DNA of 24,983 nucleotides from JAMLIN01 sp964476625. Lineage in GTDB: Bacteria > Pseudomonadota > Gammaproteobacteria > Burkholderiales > Burkholderiaceae_E. Where the stretch lies: the NCBI GenBank assembly GCA_964476625.1, contig CAYZBJ010000064.1:1-24983 (forward strand), given 5' to 3'. Within the stretch, counting starts at the first letter, position 1, and the number at the start of each line of letters is the position of its first letter. Made by a program: the position numbers and the translations under genes. Below, one piece after another: positions 7,239-14,660 of the stretch. Under the pieces are notes generated by a model that did no database searches, was not told the origin of the DNA, and saw only the letters and a list, made by a program, of their open reading frames with translations.

Positions 7239-7988
7239 TCAGATGACTTTCGATTCGTTCTTGAGCTTGTCGACCAGCGCGGCGACATCGGCGACCTTGA
7301 CGCCGGCGGCGCGCACCGGCGGCTCGGCGACCTTCAGGGTCTTGAGCCGCGGTGTGACGTCGACGCCGAGATCGGCCGGGGTGACGACATCGAGCTGCTT
7401 CTTCTTGGCCTTCATGATGTTGGGCAGGGTCACGTAGCGAGGCTCGTTCAGGCGCAGGTCGGTCGTGACGACGGCCGGCAGGCTGATCGAGATGGTCTCG
7501 AGGCCGCCATCGACCTCGCGGGTGACCGTGGCCTTGCCATCGGCAAGCTCGACCTTCGAGGCGAAGGTCGCCTGCGGCACGTCGGCCAGGGCGGCGAGCA
7601 TCTGCCCGGTCTGGTTGGCGTCGTCGTCGATCGCCTGCTTGCCGGCGATGACCAGCTGGGGCTGCTCCTTGTCGACCAGGGCCTTGAGGATCTTGGCGAC
7701 CGCCAGCGGCTGCAACTCGGCATCGGTCTCGACGAGGATCGCGCGGTCGGCGCCGATGGCCATGGCGGTGCGCAGGGTTTCCTGGCAGGCCTTGACCCCG
7801 CAGGAAACGGCGATGACCTCGGTCGCGGCGCCCTTCTCCTTCAGGCGGACCGCCTCTTCCACGGCGATCTCATCGAAGGGATTCATCGACATCTTGACGT
7901 TGGCGATGTCGACTCCGCTCTGGTCGCTCTTGACGCGCACCTTGACGTTGTAGTCGACCACTCGCTTGACGGGCACCAGGATTTTCAT
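7239..7988 (-). CDS. etfB: Electron transfer flavoprotein beta subunit
   Basis: This 249-residue protein matches EtfB from MKILVPVKRVVDYNVKVR onwards, through the AMP-binding N-terminal region (MNPFDEIAVEEAVRLKE) to the ETF-beta signature VTREVDGGLETISISLPAVVT and the C-terminal arm with NIMKAKKK. It is the partner of EtfA in the electron-transfer flavoprotein and binds AMP. It is the first gene of the minus-strand etfB-etfA-dehydrogenase unit. A TATAAT box on the minus strand lies about 56 bases upstream, and a purine-rich GAGAGAG stretch precedes the ATG. Its 195-base upstream region is shared with a divergent MarR-type regulator, which makes it a candidate target of that regulator. Confidence 0.97.
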   Translation of the reverse strand: MKILVPVKRVVDYNVKVRVKSDQSGVDIANVKMSMNPFDEIAVEEAVRLKEKGAATEVIAVSCGVKACQETLRTAMAIGADRAILVETDAELQPLAVAKILKALVDKEQPQLVIAGKQAIDDDANQTGQMLAALADVPQATFASKVELADGKATVTREVDGGLETISISLPAVVTTDLRLNEPRYVTLPNIMKAKKKQLDVVTPADLGVDVTPRLKTLKVAEPPVRAAGVKVADVAALVDKLKNESKVI

Positions 7989-8043
7989 TGACCGCTCTCT
8001 CGTAGGTGGTGATTTCGGTTCGAAGGGGATTCGCTAGCGGAAC

Positions 8044-8049
8044 ATTATA
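8044..8049 (-). promoter_or_regulatory. Probable -10 box of the etfBA promoter
   Basis: A perfect TATAAT is read on the minus strand in otherwise GC-rich DNA, with transcription expected to begin near 8037 and a leader of about 50 bases before etfB. The hexamer at 17-base spacing is a poor -35 (GGCAAT), so an activator or an extended element may contribute. Confidence 0.6.
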
Positions 8050-8131
8050 GGGGTCGCGCCGGCCCCATTGCCGCCCGTTCCGGCGCTGGCAGCCGGTTGA
8101 CGCCGGAAGATTAGGGCACCAGAATCGATGC

Positions 8132-8147
8132 GTCAACCATGGTTGAC
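8132..8147. promoter_or_regulatory. Perfect 16-bp palindrome, probable MarR operator
   Basis: GTCAACCATGGTTGAC is a perfect inverted repeat in the divergent region, 37 bases before the MarR-type gene start. Further copies of the TTGAC half-site occur at 8097-8101 and 8156-8160, the last as TTGACA, which also looks like a -35 hexamer. MarR proteins are dimers that bind such palindromes and commonly autoregulate. Assignment to the adjacent gene is inferred from position. Confidence 0.6.
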
Positions 8148-8183
8148 ATTTGTCGTTGACAGTCGTCGACCTGGTGCCCGTCC

Positions 8184-8597
8184 GTGCCCGAAAACCTGAA
8201 GCAACTGCTCCTGCGACGCTCCGAATGGTTCGCTCGCGAGATCATGAAGGGCGTGCGCAGCCGCCCGGACTACGCCTTCATCACCCCGGCGCAGAGCCGC
8301 CTGCTCGCCCACATGGGCGGGCGCCCCACCCACATGGCCGAACTCGCCCGCCGGCTCGCGATTTCCCGGCAGGCGGTCCACAAGACGGTCGGCGAGCTGG
8401 TTCGCCAGGGGATTCTCGAACTGCAGGTCGATCCGCAGCGGCGCAACTCGCGGCTGGTGGTCTACACCGAACGCGGCCGGGCCGTGAACCGGGCCGGCGC
8501 CGAGATCATCGCCCGCGCCGAGGCCCGGATCGCCGGCAGGATCGGCCAGCGCGAACTCGACACCCTGCGCGAGCTGCTCGCGCGCGACTGGGATTGA
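8184..8597 (+). CDS. MarR-family winged-helix transcriptional regulator
   Basis: This 137-residue protein has the MarR layout. The N-terminal helix is followed by a winged helix-turn-helix (HMAELARRLAISRQAVHKTVGELVRQGIL, about 50-78), the wing with DPQRRNSRLVVYTERG and a C-terminal dimerisation helix. It should be a dimeric DNA-binding regulator, often released from DNA by small-molecule ligands. The GTG at 8184 is the only usable start, because an in-frame TGA lies at 8157. No Shine-Dalgarno is visible upstream, so translation may be weak or the leader very short. It is divergent from etfBA and next to a crotonase-fold gene, so control of acyl-CoA metabolism, with an acyl-CoA or aromatic-CoA ligand, is a reasonable inference but not shown. 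Confidence 0.85.
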   Translation: MPENLKQLLLRRSEWFAREIMKGVRSRPDYAFITPAQSRLLAHMGGRPTHMAELARRLAISRQAVHKTVGELVRQGILELQVDPQRRNSRLVVYTERGRAVNRAGAEIIARAEARIAGRIGQRELDTLRELLARDWD

Positions 8598-8627
8598 AGG
8601 GGAGCGAGCGGGCGGTCCCCGGGCCGA

Positions 8628-9419
8628 TCAGCCCCAGCTCGGCCGGCGCTTGTCGATGAAGGCCTGCACGCCTTCGAGGGCGGAGGCTTCCATCATGTTG
8701 CAGGCCATCGTGTTCCCGGCGAGCTGGTAGGCGCCGTCGATCCCCATCTCGGCCTGGCGATAGAACAGGTCCTTGCCGATGGCGATGGCCTCGCGCGGCT
8801 TGCTGCAGATCGATGCGGCAAGCGCGGCAATCCCGGCATCGAGCTCCTCGGCCGGGACGACCCGGTTGACGAGCCCGCGCTCGAGCGCGGTCGCCGCATC
8901 GATGAACTCCCCGGTGACGAGCATCTCGAAGGCCTGTTTGCGCGCCACGTTGCGCGACAAGGCCACCGACGGCGTCGAGCAGAACAGGCCGAGGTTGACA
9001 CCCGACACGGCGAAGCGGGCGGTATCGGCAGCCACCGCGAGGTCGCACATGGCGACCAGCTGGCAGCCGGCGGCGGTCGCCAGCCCCTGCACCCGCGCGA
9101 TCACCGGCTGGGGCAGCCGCTGGATCGTCATCATCAGTTGCGAGCAGCGGGCGAACAGGGTGCGGTAGTAGTCCAGCCCCGGCTCGGCGCGCATCTCGCG
9201 CAGGTCGTGGCCGGCGCAGAAGGCACGGCCCCTGGCCGCGATGACGACGACCCGCACCGATTCGTCGGCGCCCGCGGCGCGCAGCTCCGCCTCGAGCGCG
9301 TCCATCAGGGCTTCGGAGAGCGCATTGAACTGCGCGGGCCGGTTCATCGTCGCGGTCAGGACCGCGCCATCACGGCGCACATCGACCAGCGGCGCCTCGA
9401 TCTCGTTCATTGCACTCAT
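8628..9419 (-). CDS. Enoyl-CoA hydratase/isomerase (crotonase) family protein, ECHDC3-like
   Basis: This 263-residue crotonase-fold protein carries MNRPAQFNALSEAL, the first oxyanion-hole segment FCAGHDLREM (68-77) and the second, GLATAAGCQLVAMCDLAVA (112-130). Overall it resembles the ECHDC3 group. Against rat enoyl-CoA hydratase, the two catalytic glutamates (Glu144, Glu164) fall on Gln120 and Gly140. Ordinary hydration of 2-enoyl-CoA is therefore doubtful, and a different reaction or a binding role is likely. The ATG at 9419 is fixed by AAGGAG seven bases upstream; the open frame extends much further but has no homology there. It is convergent with the MarR gene (30-base gap) and divergent from moxR. 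The fold is secure; the reaction is unknown. Confidence 0.9.
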   Translation of the reverse strand: MSAMNEIEAPLVDVRRDGAVLTATMNRPAQFNALSEALMDALEAELRAAGADESVRVVVIAARGRAFCAGHDLREMRAEPGLDYYRTLFARCSQLMMTIQRLPQPVIARVQGLATAAGCQLVAMCDLAVAADTARFAVSGVNLGLFCSTPSVALSRNVARKQAFEMLVTGEFIDAATALERGLVNRVVPAEELDAGIAALAASICSKPREAIAIGKDLFYRQAEMGIDGAYQLAGNTMACNMMEASALEGVQAFIDKRRPSWG

Positions 9420-9450
9420 TACTGTCTCCTTGGCGGACCGGCGGGGCGGC

Positions 9451-9497
9451 GGCGCCGACGACCGTCGGCCGGCCGGCGCCGGGCGCCGACCGTCGGC
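9451..9497. promoter_or_regulatory. Tandem operator-like repeat in the crotonase/moxR divergent region
   Basis: GGCGCCGACGACCGTCGGC (9451-9469) recurs as GGCGCCGACCGTCGGC (9482-9497), differing by a 3-base insertion. The second copy contains the near-perfect palindrome GCCGACCGTCGGC. Two spaced dyads between divergent genes look like a binding site for a dimeric regulator. GC-rich simple sequence is the alternative. Confidence 0.35.
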
Positions 9498-9581
9498 TGC
9501 GAGCGCCGCCGGGACACGCCCTTGCGGCAGGCGCCGCCATTCATGACACCATTGGCGGGATATCCTTGGAATGTCTCCCGA

Positions 9582-10505
9582 ATGCTCGAAAAAATCCAGT
9601 CGGTCGCCAGCCAGGTCGGCAAGATCGTCGTCGGCAAGCAGGCGCAGATCCGCCTTGCCCTCGCCTGCGTGCTCGCCCGCGGCCACCTCCTGATCGAGGA
9701 CCTCCCCGGCGTCGGCAAGACCACCCTGGCGCATGCCCTGTCGGCGGCCCTCGGCCTCGGCTTCAAGCGGGTCCAGTTCACCAACGACCTGCTCCCGGCC
9801 GACATCGTCGGCATCAGCATCTTCGACCGCAATACCGCGAGCTTCGTCTTCCACCCCGGCCCGGTGTTCGCCCAGGTCCTGCTCGCCGACGAGATCAACC
9901 GGGCTTCGCCCAAGACGCAGTCGTCGCTGCTCGAGGCCATGGAAGAACGCCAGGTGACGGTCGACGGCCAGCCGCACGCGCTGCCCGAGCCCTTCTTCGT
10001 GATCGCGACGCAGAATCCGCAGGACCAGATCGGCACCTTCCCCTTGCCCGAATCGCAGCTCGATCGCTTCCTGATGTGCATCGAACTCGGCTACCCGGAC
10101 CCGAAGTCCGAGCGTGCGCTGCTCGAAGGACGCGATCGGCGCTGGATGCTCGACCGGATCGTGCCCAGCATGACGCCCGAGGACGTCCTTGCCGCCCAGC
10201 GCATGGTGGGCGAGATCCGCTGTGCGCCGGCGCTGGTCGACTATGTGCAGAACCTCCTGACCCACAGCCGCCGATCGGCTTCGCTGGCCGAAGGCCTCAG
10301 CCCGCGCGCCGGCATCGCGCTGTTGCAGGCGGCCCGTGCCTGGGCCATGCTCGATGGTCGCAACCACGTCCTGCCCGACGATGTCCAGGCGGTGCTGCCG
10401 GCGGTTGCCGGCCACCGCCTCAAGCCGGCCAAGGGCGGCGCGCTTTCCCCACGTGGCCGCGCCGAACTGGTCTCCGAGCTGGTCAAGTCCGTACCGGTCA
10501 GCTGA
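9582..10505 (+). CDS. MoxR-family AAA+ ATPase
   Basis: This 307-residue AAA+ protein has Walker A LPGVGKTT (41-48, Lys46), Walker B LLADEINR (Asp103, Glu104), sensor-1 ATQNP (Asn145) and the ESQLDRF segment with Arg162. These are standard for the MoxR subfamily, whose members act as chaperones that activate partner proteins, often alongside DUF58/VWA proteins. The start is uncertain: ATG 9582 begins at the conserved region, while an in-frame ATG at 9543 would add 13 residues, and neither has a convincing ribosome binding site. It heads a plus-strand operon with the DUF58, TgpA and MltB genes; the next start is 29 bases beyond its stop. The same moxR-DUF58-tgpA order is known from Pseudomonas, where the cluster is linked to viability and the cell envelope. 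Confidence 0.94.
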   Translation: MLEKIQSVASQVGKIVVGKQAQIRLALACVLARGHLLIEDLPGVGKTTLAHALSAALGLGFKRVQFTNDLLPADIVGISIFDRNTASFVFHPGPVFAQVLLADEINRASPKTQSSLLEAMEERQVTVDGQPHALPEPFFVIATQNPQDQIGTFPLPESQLDRFLMCIELGYPDPKSERALLEGRDRRWMLDRIVPSMTPEDVLAAQRMVGEIRCAPALVDYVQNLLTHSRRSASLAEGLSPRAGIALLQAARAWAMLDGRNHVLPDDVQAVLPAVAGHRLKPAKGGALSPRGRAELVSELVKSVPVS

Positions 10506-10534
10506 GAGCCGGTGGACAAGCGACGGGCGCCGGC

Positions 10535-11557
10535 ATGAGCAGACCGACGATCGCCACCATCGCCACTGGCCACGGCGAAGCCGACCAGCGCTGGCTGCGG
10601 CGCATCGAACGCCTGATCCCCGGGCGTCGCGGACCGGTGGCGGGCGACTTCCGCCTCGCCCAGCGCAACATCTACATCCTGCCCTCGCGCGCCGGGACCG
10701 CGTTCATCGGCGTCACCCTGCTGATGCTGCTCGCCTCGGTGAACTTCGGGCTGTCGCTCGGCTACGCACTCACCTTCCTGCTCGGCTCGCTCGGCCTGGT
10801 CGGGATGATGCACACGTTCCGGAACCTCTCGGACCTGGTCCTGCGACCCGGCCGGGTCGATCCGGTATTCGCCGGCGAGTTCGCCGAGTTCGGCGTCAGC
10901 GTGCGCAATCCGGGCCGGCTCGAACGGCGCGCCGTCGCGCTGATCGCGCCGGGCAACGTCCACGCCCAGTTCATCGACCTGCCGGGCGGGTCGCAGTCGC
11001 ATGTCGCGGTGCCGGTGCGGGCCGAGCGCCGGGGCTGGATCGAAGCGCCCCGGCTTCTCGTCCAGACCCGCTTCCCGCTCGGGGTGTTCCGGGCATGGGC
11101 CTGGTGGCAGCCGGCGATGCGGGTGCTGGTGTACCCGCATCCCGAAGAACCCGGAGGACCCTTGCCCCCCAACGGCGGCACCGGGAGCGGCGGCGATGGC
11201 GGCGGCGGCAACGAGGACGACCTGTCGAGCCTGCGTCCGTGGTCGCCGGGGGATTCGCCGCGGCGGATCGCCTGGAAGGCGATCGCCCGCAGCGACAGCG
11301 CCGAACTGCTGGTCAAGCAGTTCGACGGCGGCGAAGCCGGCGAGCTGCTGCTCGATTTCGACGCCCTCCCCGCGCGGCTCGATGTCGAGGCCCGGCTCTC
11401 GCGCACGACGCGCTGGGTCCTCGACGCCGAGCATGCCGCCCGGCGCTATTCGCTGCGGCTGGCCGGCCGGACCATCGGCCCCGACAGCGGGCCCAAGCAC
11501 CGGGCCGACTGCCTCGCCGCGCTGGCCCTGCACGGCCTCGACGGCGGCCGGGACTGA
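10535..11557 (+). CDS. DUF58 domain membrane protein
   Basis: This 340-residue protein starts with a cytoplasmic N-terminus and a pair of membrane segments (about 55-72 and 75-93). An extracytoplasmic or cytoplasmic beta-rich part follows, then the hallmark DUF58 motif LRPWSPGDSPRRIAWKAIAR (233-252) and the conserved VKQFDGGEAGELLLDFDAL. A Gly-rich insert (about 213-226) precedes the motif and is probably a flexible linker. DUF58 proteins are VWA-related and nearly always paired with a MoxR ATPase, which is thought to remodel them. Here it lies between moxR and the transglutaminase gene, with only four bases before the latter's start. Its molecular role is not established. The family call is secure. 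Confidence 0.92.
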   Translation: MSRPTIATIATGHGEADQRWLRRIERLIPGRRGPVAGDFRLAQRNIYILPSRAGTAFIGVTLLMLLASVNFGLSLGYALTFLLGSLGLVGMMHTFRNLSDLVLRPGRVDPVFAGEFAEFGVSVRNPGRLERRAVALIAPGNVHAQFIDLPGGSQSHVAVPVRAERRGWIEAPRLLVQTRFPLGVFRAWAWWQPAMRVLVYPHPEEPGGPLPPNGGTGSGGDGGGGNEDDLSSLRPWSPGDSPRRIAWKAIARSDSAELLVKQFDGGEAGELLLDFDALPARLDVEARLSRTTRWVLDAEHAARRYSLRLAGRTIGPDSGPKHRADCLAALALHGLDGGRD

Positions 11558-11561
11558 GCCG

Positions 11562-13577
11562 ATGGCGCTGCGCTTCGGCTATTCCATCAAGGCGCTGGGA
11601 GGCACCCTCGGTGGCCAGTGGGAGCGCACCCGCCGCGATACCCTGTTCCTGATGGGCGCCGTGCTGCTGTCGGCAATCCCCCAGTTCGCCTACCAGCCCG
11701 CCTGGGTATCGGCCAGCTTCCTGCTGCTGTTCTTCTGGCGCTTCGGCCTCGTCATGACCGGGCGTGGCGCGCCGGGCGCGGTGGTCCGCCTGCTGGCGGC
11801 GGTCGGCTGCGCGGCCGGCGTCTACGCCGAATACCACAGCCTGATCGGGCGCGATCCCGGCATCACCCTGCTCGTCCTGTTCCTCGGCCTGAAGCTGATG
11901 GAGATGCAGGCGCGGCGCGACCTCTTCGTGGTCATCTTCCTGTGCTTCTTCCTGCTGCTGACCACGTTCTTCCATTCGCAATCGATGCCCACCGCCGCGA
12001 TGGTGATCACCGCCGTGTTCGCGCTGGTCACCGCGATGGTGACGATCCAGTTTGCCGAGAACGAAGTCGCGATCGGGCGGCGGATGCGGATGGCCGCGAA
12101 GATGCTGCTGCAGGCCGCGCCCCTGGCGGTCGTGCTCTTTTTCGTGTTTCCGCGGCTGTCGACCCCGATGTGGGGCGCCGAGGGCCTGTCCGGCGCAGCC
12201 CGCACCGGACTGTCCGAGACCATGTCGCCGGGCTCCATCGCCGAACTGAGCCAGTCCGACGAGGTCGCCTTCCGGGTCCACTTCGACACCGAGCCGGCCC
12301 GGCCCGCCCTGTACTGGCGCGGCCCGGTGCTCGATCATTTCGATGGCCGGGCGTGGTCGACGAGCCGGGTCCTGCCCCATGCACCGGGACCGACCTCGAT
12401 CGAGATTCCCGCCGACGCGCCACGACACCGGTACGCGGTGACGCTGGAGCCGACCGGGCAGCGCTGGCTGTTCGCGCTCGAGGCCCCGATCGACATCGAT
12501 CCGCGCTGGGCCTCGCGCAGTTCGATCGACGGCGCCTTCACCCTGGTGGCCCGCGACGAGATCGGCCAGCGCATCCGCTACGAGATGGTGTCGAGCACGA
12601 CCTACCGGCTCGGCGCCGACGCGACCCCGGCCAGCTTGCGCAACTGGCTGCGACTGCCGCCGGGGTCGAGCCCGCGCACCCTCGCACTGGCCGCGCAATG
12701 GCGCACCGAGGGCCTGGCGCCCGCCGCGCTGGTCGAGCGCGCGCTGCGCATGTTCCGCGAGCAGCCGTTTCGCTACACCTTGCGCCCGCCGCTACTCGAC
12801 CATGAACCGGTCGACGAGTTCCTGTTCGATACCCGCGCCGGCTTCTGCGAGCATTTCGCATCCGCCTTCGTCGTGCTGATGCGCGCGCTCGACGTACCGG
12901 CCCGCGTCGTGACCGGCTACCAGGGCGGCGAGCGCAACACCCTCGACGACTACTGGATCGTGCGCCAGTCGGACGCGCATGCCTGGACCGAAGTCTGGCT
13001 CGCCGGCCGGGGCTGGTTGCGCATCGACCCCACCGCCGCCGTCGCGCCCGAGCGCATCGAGCGTGGCGCGGTGCGCCAGGTCGGCGCGATCGCCGACCGC
13101 TTCGACGCCCGCAACGAGTCCTCGCTCTGGCGTCGCCTGTCGCTGCGCCTCGACGGCATCACCCATGGCTGGAACCAGTGGGTGCTGTCGTACGACGACC
13201 AGCGCCAGCGCGGCCTGTTCAGCGCTTTCGGGCTCGACTTCGGCGACTGGCGCGAACTCGCCGGGCTGTTCGCGGCCCTGTCGATGCTGGTCATCGGTGG
13301 CTGCGCCCTGCTGACCCTGCATCCGAAGCCGCCGAAAGACCCGGTCGAGCGCGCCTGGTCGGAGTTCTGCGACAAGCTCGCCGCCTGCGGCATCCCGCGC
13401 GAGCAGCACGAAACCGCCTGGCAGTTCCACGAGCGATCGCGCCGGCTGCTCGACGCCGAAAGTACCGCGCAGGCACGCAGGATCGTCACGCTCTACAACG
13501 AGCTTCGCTACAGCGGACGGAGCAGCAACATCGATGTGCGACACTTGCGCCAGTCCGTCGCAAGGTTCCAGCCGTAA
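11562..13577 (+). CDS. tgpA: TgpA-type membrane protein with periplasmic transglutaminase domain
   Basis: This 671-residue protein has an N-terminal block of six to seven membrane segments (about 27-197), a large periplasmic part, and one more membrane segment at about 567-585 with a short cytoplasmic tail. The transglutaminase-like core carries a Cys-His-Asp triad: Cys429 (GFCEHFASAFV), His473 (DAHAWTEVW) and Asp489 (RIDPTAAV). This is the DUF3488-transglutaminase-DUF4129 architecture of Pseudomonas TgpA, an essential inner-membrane protein whose periplasmic domain has transglutaminase activity. The physiological substrate here is unknown. The ATG at 11562 is four bases after the DUF58 stop. 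The gene's TAA stop shares a base with the ATG of mltB, implying coupled translation with a peptidoglycan enzyme. Confidence 0.93.
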   Translation: MALRFGYSIKALGGTLGGQWERTRRDTLFLMGAVLLSAIPQFAYQPAWVSASFLLLFFWRFGLVMTGRGAPGAVVRLLAAVGCAAGVYAEYHSLIGRDPGITLLVLFLGLKLMEMQARRDLFVVIFLCFFLLLTTFFHSQSMPTAAMVITAVFALVTAMVTIQFAENEVAIGRRMRMAAKMLLQAAPLAVVLFFVFPRLSTPMWGAEGLSGAARTGLSETMSPGSIAELSQSDEVAFRVHFDTEPARPALYWRGPVLDHFDGRAWSTSRVLPHAPGPTSIEIPADAPRHRYAVTLEPTGQRWLFALEAPIDIDPRWASRSSIDGAFTLVARDEIGQRIRYEMVSSTTYRLGADATPASLRNWLRLPPGSSPRTLALAAQWRTEGLAPAALVERALRMFREQPFRYTLRPPLLDHEPVDEFLFDTRAGFCEHFASAFVVLMRALDVPARVVTGYQGGERNTLDDYWIVRQSDAHAWTEVWLAGRGWLRIDPTAAVAPERIERGAVRQVGAIADRFDARNESSLWRRLSLRLDGITHGWNQWVLSYDDQRQRGLFSAFGLDFGDWRELAGLFAALSMLVIGGCALLTLHPKPPKDPVERAWSEFCDKLAACGIPREQHETAWQFHERSRRLLDAESTAQARRIVTLYNELRYSGRSSNIDVRHLRQSVARFQP

Positions 13578-14659
13578 TGTCGCGCACCACCCGCCGTACC
13601 GTACCTTCCCGCCGAGTTTCCCCCGTCGCTGCCTTTCTTCGCGCGATCGCGCTCGCCACGGCGCTCGTGGCCGGCAGCGCCTGCGCCAGTCCCGGCGCAG
13701 CGCTCGAGCCCTTCGCCGGCCGCCCCCAGGTCGATGCCTTCGTGGACCGGCTCGTCAGCGAACATGGCTTCAGCGCCGCCGAACTGCACCGCCTGATCGG
13801 CTCGATCGACCCGAATCCCCGCGTCCTAGAACTCATGAATCCGCCGCCGCGCCCGGGGCAGCGCTCCTGGCAGGACTATCGACGGCGCTTCGTCAATCGC
13901 GCCCGGATCGACGCCGGCCTGCGGTTCTGGTTCGAGAACGAAGCGCCGATCGCCCGCGCCAGCGCCCGCTACGGCGTGCCCGAGGAAATCATCGTCGGGA
14001 TCATCGGGGTCGAGACGATCTACGGCCGGCACACCGGCACCTTCCCGGTCGCCGCTTCGCTGGCGACCCTGGCCTTCGACTTTCCGCGCCGGGCCGATTT
14101 CTTCCGGCGCGAACTCGAGCAGTTCCTGATCCACGCCCGCGAGACCGGCATCGATCCGCTCGCGGTGCGCGGCTCGTACGCCGGGGCGATCGGCCTGCCG
14201 CAGTTCATGCCGAGCAGCATTCGTCACTACGCGGTGGATTTCGACGGCGATGGCCGGATCGACCTCGCCGGCTCGACCGAGGACGCGATCGGCAGCGTCG
14301 CGAACTTCCTTGCCGAACATGGCTGGGAGCGCGGTGGGCCGACCCATGTCGCGGCCCGCCTCGCTGCCGGTGCACGACTCGCACCGCTCATCGAAGCCGG
14401 GATCGAACCCCGCTTCGACACCGCCCAGCTCGCTGCCCATGGCGTACGCCCGGTCGTCGATACGCCCGCCGAAGCGCGTTTCGCGCTGATCGACCTGCCC
14501 AATGCCGGCGCCGCGACCGACTACGCGCTGGGGCCGCGCAACTTCTACGTGCTGACCCGCTACAACCGTTCGAGCTTCTATGCGATGGCGGTGATCGAAC
14601 TCGGCCAGGCGGTGCGCGCTGCGCGCATCCGGGCCATCAGGCCAGCCAACAAAAGCTGA
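13577..14659 (+). CDS. mltB: Lytic murein transglycosylase B
   Basis: This 360-residue protein matches the MltB/SltB family. It has an Arg-rich N-terminus, a signal peptide ending near SACA, and the catalytic motif GIIGVETIYGRHTG with Glu146. SYAGAIGLPQFMPSS, the HYAVDFDGDGRIDL stretch and the NFYVLTRYNRSSFYAMAV C-terminus complete the match. It cleaves the MurNAc-GlcNAc bond of peptidoglycan, forming 1,6-anhydro-MurNAc. The signal contains a cysteine (GSAC) but a poor lipobox, so it may be either lipid-anchored or soluble in the periplasm. The start codon overlaps the tgpA stop by one base. It ends one base from the convergent cysM, leaving no separate terminator space. Confidence 0.95.
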   Translation: MSRTTRRTVPSRRVSPVAAFLRAIALATALVAGSACASPGAALEPFAGRPQVDAFVDRLVSEHGFSAAELHRLIGSIDPNPRVLELMNPPPRPGQRSWQDYRRRFVNRARIDAGLRFWFENEAPIARASARYGVPEEIIVGIIGVETIYGRHTGTFPVAASLATLAFDFPRRADFFRRELEQFLIHARETGIDPLAVRGSYAGAIGLPQFMPSSIRHYAVDFDGDGRIDLAGSTEDAIGSVANFLAEHGWERGGPTHVAARLAAGARLAPLIEAGIEPRFDTAQLAAHGVRPVVDTPAEARFALIDLPNAGAATDYALGPRNFYVLTRYNRSSFYAMAVIELGQAVRAARIRAIRPANKS

Positions 14660-14660
14660 G

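Noticed and set aside
4063..7437. Plus-strand open frame of 1124 codons opposite the dehydrogenase and etfA
   Set aside because: The minus strand carries clear acyl-CoA dehydrogenase and EtfA motifs here. The plus translation has no family features and runs through the repeat element.
8599..8620. GGGGA/TCCCC inverted repeat between the MarR gene and the crotonase gene as a terminator
   Set aside because: Only a 5-bp stem with a 12-base loop and no T-run on either strand; too weak to call in GC-rich DNA.
8628..10415. 595-codon version of the crotonase gene
   Set aside because: Everything upstream of 9419 is antisense to moxR with no homology. AAGGAG just before the ATG at 9419 fixes the start.
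11001..13577. 858-codon version of the tgpA gene
   Set aside because: The first 187 codons overlap the DUF58 gene in another frame. The ATG at 11562, four bases after the DUF58 stop, starts the membrane domain.
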